From positions 558,001 through 622,000 of the forward strand of contig JASPKZ010004571.1 in the NCBI GenBank assembly GCA_030220185.1: a stretch of DNA of 64,000 bases, written 5' to 3'. The notes below the pieces were generated by a model. It was not told where the DNA came from and did no database searches. It saw nothing but the letters and a program-made list of their open reading frames with translations. This document shows positions 62,001 through 64,000 of the stretch, one piece after another (the first letter of the stretch is position 1; every line of letters starts with the position of its first letter). The translations under genes and the position numbers were made by a program. The stretch comes from Diploptera punctata (lineage: Eukaryota; Arthropoda; Insecta; Blattodea; Blaberidae).

Positions 62001-63624
62001 TAAAACTGCAAAGGTTTCAAACTACATCGGTTCCCTTCGGGATTCTCACGATAAGTTTCTATCTTGAGCTATGATCTTAAGTTACCTCATCAGGTAGCTT
62101 GCAATTATTATCGCATGAACAGATTTCTGAGTAAGCAAAATGTATTACGATAAAACTTTCTCAGCAGAGAACGCCTTTTACGGTCTAATGCGTTTATAAA
62201 TTCGACCCTAAGAGGTAAGAATGAAGAGACAAAATGTTTTAACTATTAAACAAACCTCTTAATTAATATTGAGTGGAGAACATATTTTTAATAACTCATC
62301 TCATACAGTTTCAAATTTATTTGATTTAAGACCATCGGTTTCAAATGAATTTTTCATTCATCTTCAGTTTATTTTCATGACTCCAACTGAAGATGAATGA
62401 AAAATTCATTCGAAACCAATTGTCTTAAATCAAATAAATTTGAAATTGTATGAGGTGAGTTATTAAAAATATGGTCTCCACTCAATATTAATGATATAAC
62501 CTCATAATGTTTACTTCCCAACATTAATTTTAATACAAACCTCTTAATGTTACTTCCTATTGTATTTTAATATAAATTAAATGTTTGTTTATTCTAGCCC
62601 AAGATTTGAATTGCCAGCTACAGATGTTCAGCAGAAGGATGGGAAGAAATTAGTTATCACTTGCCATTATTGTGGGGAAACAGGACATAAAGCTATGTAT
62701 TGTAATAAAATGCCTCCAGAAATGAAAGAAGCACAATCTAAACAAGAAGATTTTAGGGTAATGTCAAAAATTATCCTGTACTTATTATTTAAGATTAAAC
62801 CCTTGTTACTTTATATTATATTATTTTTAGTCTGATCATCTTACCTCAATATTAATGTTGATTTGTTCTTGGACATGTTTCAAAACAATTCTGTTTTATC
62901 GTCAGCTTGTCCAGACTGATTTGATTTATGTTGTATTATGTTGCACAACCTAGATATCGATGTCAGCTCCAGATGGGTTCAAGAACCTCCAAACGGTATT
63001 TCAAAATTCATAACTCTGTTTTTGTTCTTCTGAATAGATTTTTTCCCAAATAGTTAGAACTAACTATTTGGGAAAAAATCTACATTCAGAAGAACAAAAA
63101 CAGAGTTATGAATTTCTAACTATTTGGGAAAAAGTCTACATTCAGAAGATCAAAAACAGAGTTATGAATTTCGAAATACTGACTGAATGTGACCTCGTTT
63201 GGAGGTTCTTCGGCCAACCGCAGGAGGGAGTTGACATCAACATCCAGGGTTTACAACATAAATCTAACCAGTCTGGTCATGCAGAGGATGATTAGAAGAC
63301 TAATCGAAACATGCTTGAGAACAAATCAACATTAAATTGAGGTAAGATAGTACAGACTCAAAAAAAACTTGATTAAAAGAACCTAAAATAAAACATTTAT
63401 TTTCTTGTTAATTTCAGACAAAGAATTTGATGTATATTCCTAAAGAAGGTGGATCTCCTGATGAAAATATAGTAAAACCTCCGCAGAAACCTTTAGAGGA
63501 AGTAACATGCTTTAAATGTGGTTGCAAAGGACATTATGCCAACAAATGTCCAAAAGGACATCTAGCTTTCTTAAGCCAAAGTCAGAATTCGTCTTCACAG
63601 GGAGGAAACTTTAGAAGAAGTTGA
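46919..63624 (+). CDS. CPSF4: Cleavage and polyadenylation specificity factor 30 kDa subunit, five exons
   Basis: Join: 46919-47021, 50996-51199, 59157-59346, 62598-62757, 63418-63624; 287 residues (human 269). Phases agree at every junction. It has five CCCH zinc fingers (exons 1-3, extending to His in exon 4) and CCHC knuckles CHYCGETGHKAMYC (exon 4) and CFKCGCKGHYANKC (exon 5). Two knuckles match the Drosophila Clipper type; human CPSF4 has one. The protein recognises the AAUAAA signal with WDR33 in pre-mRNA 3' end processing. Introns of 0.7-8 kb are filled with repeats. Confidence 0.95.
47030..47300 (-). pseudogene. LINE 3' end, same family as 18060-18935
   Basis: Plus strand AACTAATTCACTGGCACTAT and TTGGTCTACCAACAGGGCG correspond to the 3' tail and the VGRPRM block. 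Starts only 8 bp after the exon 1 donor. Confidence 0.65.
47310..48280. other. Intronic sequence with a duplicated 45-bp motif
   Basis: AGGCAGACACCATGCGCATG (about 47350) and AGGCAGACACCACATGCATG (about 47735) are diverged copies of one motif. Nothing else recognised. Confidence 0.35.
48290..49195 (+). pseudogene. Non-LTR retrotransposon RT and 3' end
   Basis: Reads VNTGVRQG, then SPVLFITYMN, a FADN box (normally FADD), EISINKTKIMAFHGKDP, QFKYLGY, YGSEAWTLKRQHESRITACE, and a GAA-rich tail. Several stops and shifts. Related to but distinct from the 18-kb LINE family. Confidence 0.78.
49640..50260 (+). repeat. Interspersed repeat joined to a LINE 3' end
   Basis: 49640-50055 matches 25921-26285; 50056-50260 is the 3' end of the 48-kb LINE (MSSNRIPKAVYNYIPRGRRS) with a GAAGAAGAAG tail. 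One transposition unit or a chimera. Confidence 0.6.
50520..50945. mobile_element. Inverted pair of tRNA-like retroposons in CPSF4 intron 1
   Basis: Minus core at 50550-50621 and plus core at 50836-50906, with second domain AATTCCCAAACGCTGAATGC between. Ends 50 bp before exon 2. Confidence 0.72.
50996..51199 (+). CDS. CPSF4: CPSF4 exon 2 (zinc fingers 1-2, start of 3)
   Basis: CEFYPKGSCQKGASCPFRH, CKHWLRGLCKKGDQCEFLH, YDMTKMPECYFYSRF; nearly identical to human in finger 2. Acceptor TTTATTTTCAG. Confidence 0.96.
51387..51507. repeat. Small inverted-repeat element (MITE-like)
   Basis: ACAGTGAGTTTCACTCGACC and its mirror GTTGAGTGAAATCACTGTAC, 120 bp apart. Abuts a piggyBac remnant. Confidence 0.55.
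51516..52845 (+). mobile_element. piggyBac-like transposon remnant
   Basis: TTAA at 51512-51515 and 52846-52849, terminal repeats CACATTGGTGAT / ATCACCAATGTG. The transposase remnant runs from about 51890: NNRGLQKSFVKAGNKLKPGE, NGVDRADQYLSQMPLSF (52194-52511, open), and a C-terminal CCICSEHKKR cysteine-rich block. The N-terminal half and first catalytic Asp region are missing. Confidence 0.85.
53279..53320 (-). ncRNA. Hammerhead ribozyme, left arm
   Basis: CTGACGA at 53311-53317, GAAA at 53290-53293, CATATG stem III. Core intact. Confidence 0.72.
54192..54233 (+). ncRNA. Hammerhead ribozyme, sense to CPSF4
   Basis: CTGACGA (54195-54201), stem II GGGGCT-AAGA-AGCTCT, GAAA (54219-54222), CATATG, TT, CGA. 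Overlaps the last codons of the PLE ORF, in CPSF4 intron 2. Confidence 0.77.
54810..55490. repeat. Dispersed repeat split by a solo LTR
   Basis: TTAAAAAGGAGGAGTTTTCT (54818) and CATTTGGGGCATGAGTTAAA (55463) are the two ends seen together at 25095-25250; the LTR lies between. Confidence 0.55.
54850..55366. mobile_element. Probable solo LTR with 4-bp duplication
   Basis: Begins TGTCACGG and ends GCGTCACA, flanked by ATAT on both sides. 517 bp, higher GC at the 3' end, TATTTATAGG at about 55127. No coding sequence. Fits a Gypsy-type solo LTR, but no internal sequence confirms the family. Confidence 0.6.
55640..56340 (+). pseudogene. Tigger/pogo-like transposase remnant
   Basis: MAKTYVSFSLNEKVKVIE start, ISGPMLQIQALALAKSLE, SSGWLDSFNRRHNVVWNEIC, and a damaged catalytic block near 56090. 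The end GGTCCCATGCGATTCCGC followed by TTTTACTGTAACAG looks like the transposon's 3' terminal region. Many stops. Confidence 0.7.
56345..56730. other. No feature recognised (intron)
   Basis: AT-rich, no conserved frame. Confidence 0.35.
56735..57110 (-). pseudogene. PLE C-terminal fragment with damaged hammerhead
   Basis: Minus strand has the CCGTCGG-type ribozyme with two bases missing after CTGAAG, then upstream MNFDIPVDKNLITKF-like and LTIWEMIFIQKN-like coding remnants. Confidence 0.6.
57165..57643 (+). pseudogene. Transposon-associated zinc-finger protein fragment
   Basis: Reads MPRVCLNHPNNFCYICGEVK, a shift at about 57242, then KKCYELYFGCKVGDQTRTW, HICCLSCSRLLTAWKNGTRH and SSDCYFCLTNIKG, ending in a Ser/Glu-rich tail. 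This cysteine-rich protein type is repeated in many insect genomes; its function is unknown. Confidence 0.55.
57644..58680 (+). pseudogene. PLE linker and GIY-YIG, split by a LINE
   Basis: 57650-57820: FRKFTYQPLKHHKFQKI, with NDYSISRLIRPNKNEKI. 58383-58680: KSGIYQIKYEECQKFYIGKT, VKEHFRNVKKGEV, then shifts. The GIY-YIG start is intact. The ribozyme follows at 58757. Confidence 0.75.
57835..58382 (+). pseudogene. LINE 3' fragment inserted in the PLE
   Basis: Same family as 48290-49195 (QFKYLRYYLSIWHEKDIPEK, YGSEAWTPKRQHESRITACE, RRSLDRPMKCWRENF) with the GGAAGGAAGAAGAAG tail. AGAAGAA occurs at both junctions. Confidence 0.75.
58757..58799 (+). ncRNA. Hammerhead ribozyme, sense to CPSF4
   Basis: ATA, CTGAGGA (58760-58766), stem II GGAACA/TGTTCC, GAAA (58787-58790), CTAG, TT, TAT. 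Identical core and stems to 5432-5474, but here in its expected place downstream of GIY-YIG. Confidence 0.78.
58850..59045 (+). repeat. LINE 3' fragment
   Basis: RTRAVGRPKMRWRDEVWEDL then a LAEDRGIWREII block and a GATGATGATGAT tail. Confidence 0.6.
59157..59346 (+). CDS. CPSF4: CPSF4 exon 3 (zinc fingers 3-5)
   Basis: NKECPFLHIDPESKIKDCPW, YDRGFCRHGPNCRHRH, CMNYVAGLCIEGPDCKFM; donor CA/GTAAGT, chosen because it makes His and PRFELP with exon 4. Confidence 0.96.
59355..59900. other. No feature recognised (intron 3)
   Basis: AT-rich, with a short (GTA)n at about 59730. Confidence 0.35.
59905..60370. mobile_element. PLE RT scrap next to a minus-strand PLE 3' end
   Basis: 59905-60010 plus: NVTISKADKENRIVILD, the RT start. 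60012-60370 minus: TCGCGA-family ribozyme remnant (CTGAGGA core) and SKFINSTIDGSTEDG coding end. Probably another head-to-head pair. Confidence 0.55.
60860..61128 (-). mobile_element. tRNA-derived SINE
   Basis: Same family as 20674-21012, reverse orientation; B-box GGTTCGATCCC mirrored at about 61075; internal deletion of the (ATC)n segment. Confidence 0.8.
61460..62260. mobile_element. CATATG hammerhead foldback interrupted by a dispersed repeat
   Basis: Minus arm 61460-61565 with CTGATGA core at 61550-61556; right arm 61566-61619 continues at 62209 (AAGAGGTAAGAATGAAGAGA) after a 590-bp insertion. Tail CAAACCTCTTAAT. Confidence 0.65.
61620..62208. repeat. Dispersed repeat, most complete copy
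   Basis: Begins ATGGTCGCATG and ends TTCGACCCT; CTAA occurs at both ends. The second copy is 38037-38419 plus 43323-43450. No transposase or tRNA-like region; non-autonomous DNA element is one option. Confidence 0.5.
62328..62368 (-). ncRNA. Hammerhead ribozyme, left arm
   Basis: CTGAAGA (62361-62367), stem II GAATGA with TCATTT, GAAA (62339-62342), CCGATGG, TC. Confidence 0.65.
62385..62425 (+). ncRNA. Hammerhead ribozyme, sense to CPSF4
   Basis: CTGAAGA (62387-62393), stem II GAATGA-AAAAT-TCATTC, GAAA (62412-62415), CCAATTG, TC. Stem I short. Confidence 0.65.
62598..62757 (+). CDS. CPSF4: CPSF4 exon 4 (first zinc knuckle)
   Basis: PRFELPATDVQQKDGKKLVI then CHYCGETGHKAMYC. Acceptor TTTGTTTATTCTAG, donor AGG/GTAATG. 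Confidence 0.93.
62815..63412. mobile_element. PLE inverted pair filling CPSF4 intron 4
   Basis: Minus arm with CATG-type hammerhead (62866-62908); the arms meet near 63060 and a GIY-YIG C-terminal piece (FEILTECDLVWRFFGQPQ) lies on plus. A 63-bp block around LTIWEKVYIQK is tandemly repeated at 63061 and 63117. The right ribozyme has CAGAGGA and is damaged although its stem II GATTAG/CTAATC is perfect. Confidence 0.7.
62866..62908 (-). ncRNA. Hammerhead ribozyme, antisense to CPSF4
   Basis: CTGACGA (62899-62905), stem II AAAACA/TGTTTT, GAAA (62878-62881), CATG, TC. Confidence 0.7.
63418..63624 (+). CDS. CPSF4: CPSF4 exon 5 (second zinc knuckle, stop)
   Basis: TKNLMYIPKEGGSPDEN, EEVTCFKCGCKGHYANKCPK, GHLAFLS; human ends CYKCGEKGHYANRCTKGHLA. 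TGA at 63622-63624. Confidence 0.95.
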   Translation, partial: TKNLMYIPKEGGSPDENIVKPPQKPLEEVTCFKCGCKGHYANKCPKGHLAFLSQSQNSSSQGGNFRRS

Positions 63625-63848
63625 GAGATGTACTTCCAATCATTGATGTGTCAAGAACTGGAATATGTGTTTACCACATTTTGTACCTGTTATTCTCTAA
63701 CCTGGATATGAATAATCGCATTAGCATATGATGCACAACGTATTCTTCTATTCTATAATTAATTGGTAATATCAATTATCAGTTGAAGAATGAAATTTAA
63801 ACTGTATAATTATCTATAGATAATAGACATTGTGTATGAAAATTGCAT

Positions 63849-63854
63849 AATAAA
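63849..63854 (+). terminator. CPSF4: Polyadenylation signal of CPSF4
   Basis: AATAAA 225 bp after the stop, in AT-rich 3' UTR. Confidence 0.7.
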
Positions 63855-64000
63855 ATTTATATTTTGAAATATCTCATGAACTTTTAATGGGTGAATTTCA
63901 CATATATGTGACAGCAGGTATAGCCACTTTACTGCCAAAAGAAAGATAAATCTGACACTTACAGGTAGTACATTTTTATTTAAAAACTAAAGCAGGATTT

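Larger units (their letters stand above)
62265..62540. mobile_element. Hammerhead foldback in CPSF4 intron 3
   Basis: Near-perfect arms (CATACAGTTTCAAATTTATT and mirror) ending ATAACCTCATAATGTTTACTTCCC. Ends 57 bp before exon 4. Confidence 0.72.

Noticed and set aside
1..64000. CRISPR arrays, rRNA genes, telomeric TTAGG arrays
   Set aside because: No regularly spaced direct repeats, rRNA-like blocks or telomere runs were seen.

Overview
The window is nuclear DNA from an animal with long AT-rich introns packed with transposable elements. Gene structure and repeats suggest an insect, possibly a large-genome hemimetabolous one such as a cockroach or termite; the species is inference. No bacterial operons, rRNA or CRISPR arrays were seen.

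Host genes. Two conserved genes stand head to head about 520 bp apart. On the minus strand, NUDCD1 (NudC domain-containing protein 1) starts at 46396 and ends at 23897. I can place ten phase-compatible exons totalling about 582 codons, close to the roughly 583-residue human protein. On the plus strand, CPSF4/Clipper (the 30-kDa CPSF subunit) runs from 46919 to 63624 in five exons. It has five CCCH fingers and two CCHC knuckles and is followed by an AATAAA. An isolated exon at 5912-6104 resembles DIS3L2 (3'-5' exoribonuclease).

Repeats. The dominant component is a set of Penelope-like elements (PLEs) with a reverse transcriptase and a C-terminal GIY-YIG nuclease. Most are 5'-truncated and arranged as head-to-head inverted pairs, so they look like palindromes or MITEs. 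Their arms carry recognisable hammerhead ribozymes (CUGANGA, stem II, GAAA, tiny palindromic stem III, UH). At least ten ribozyme subfamilies differ in stem II and in the stem-III palindrome, yet share a 3'-terminal hairpin (TATGAGGT ... ACCTCATA) followed by a short TTCC-containing tail. Insertions have 11-15 bp target duplications where these can be read.

A second abundant class is a small retroposon with a tRNA-like cloverleaf inside an A/T-rich hairpin, again often inverted and again with 11-14 bp duplications. Three of its best-defined copies sit inside PLE or LINE sequence.

Layout. 1-3.3 kb: long inverted PLE pair. 3.3-12 kb: tRNA-like copies, ribozyme foldbacks, the DIS3L2-like exon and PLE fragments. 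12.3-15.2 kb: an IS630-like transposon split by a mariner-like element, itself split by a PLE palindrome. 15.4-23.8 kb: foldbacks, LINE and SINE copies. 23.9-46.4 kb: NUDCD1, with introns holding LINEs, SINEs, foldbacks and a four-level nest at 38.0-43.4 kb. 46.9-63.9 kb: CPSF4, with introns holding a piggyBac remnant, a Tigger remnant, a solo LTR, PLE copies and ribozymes.
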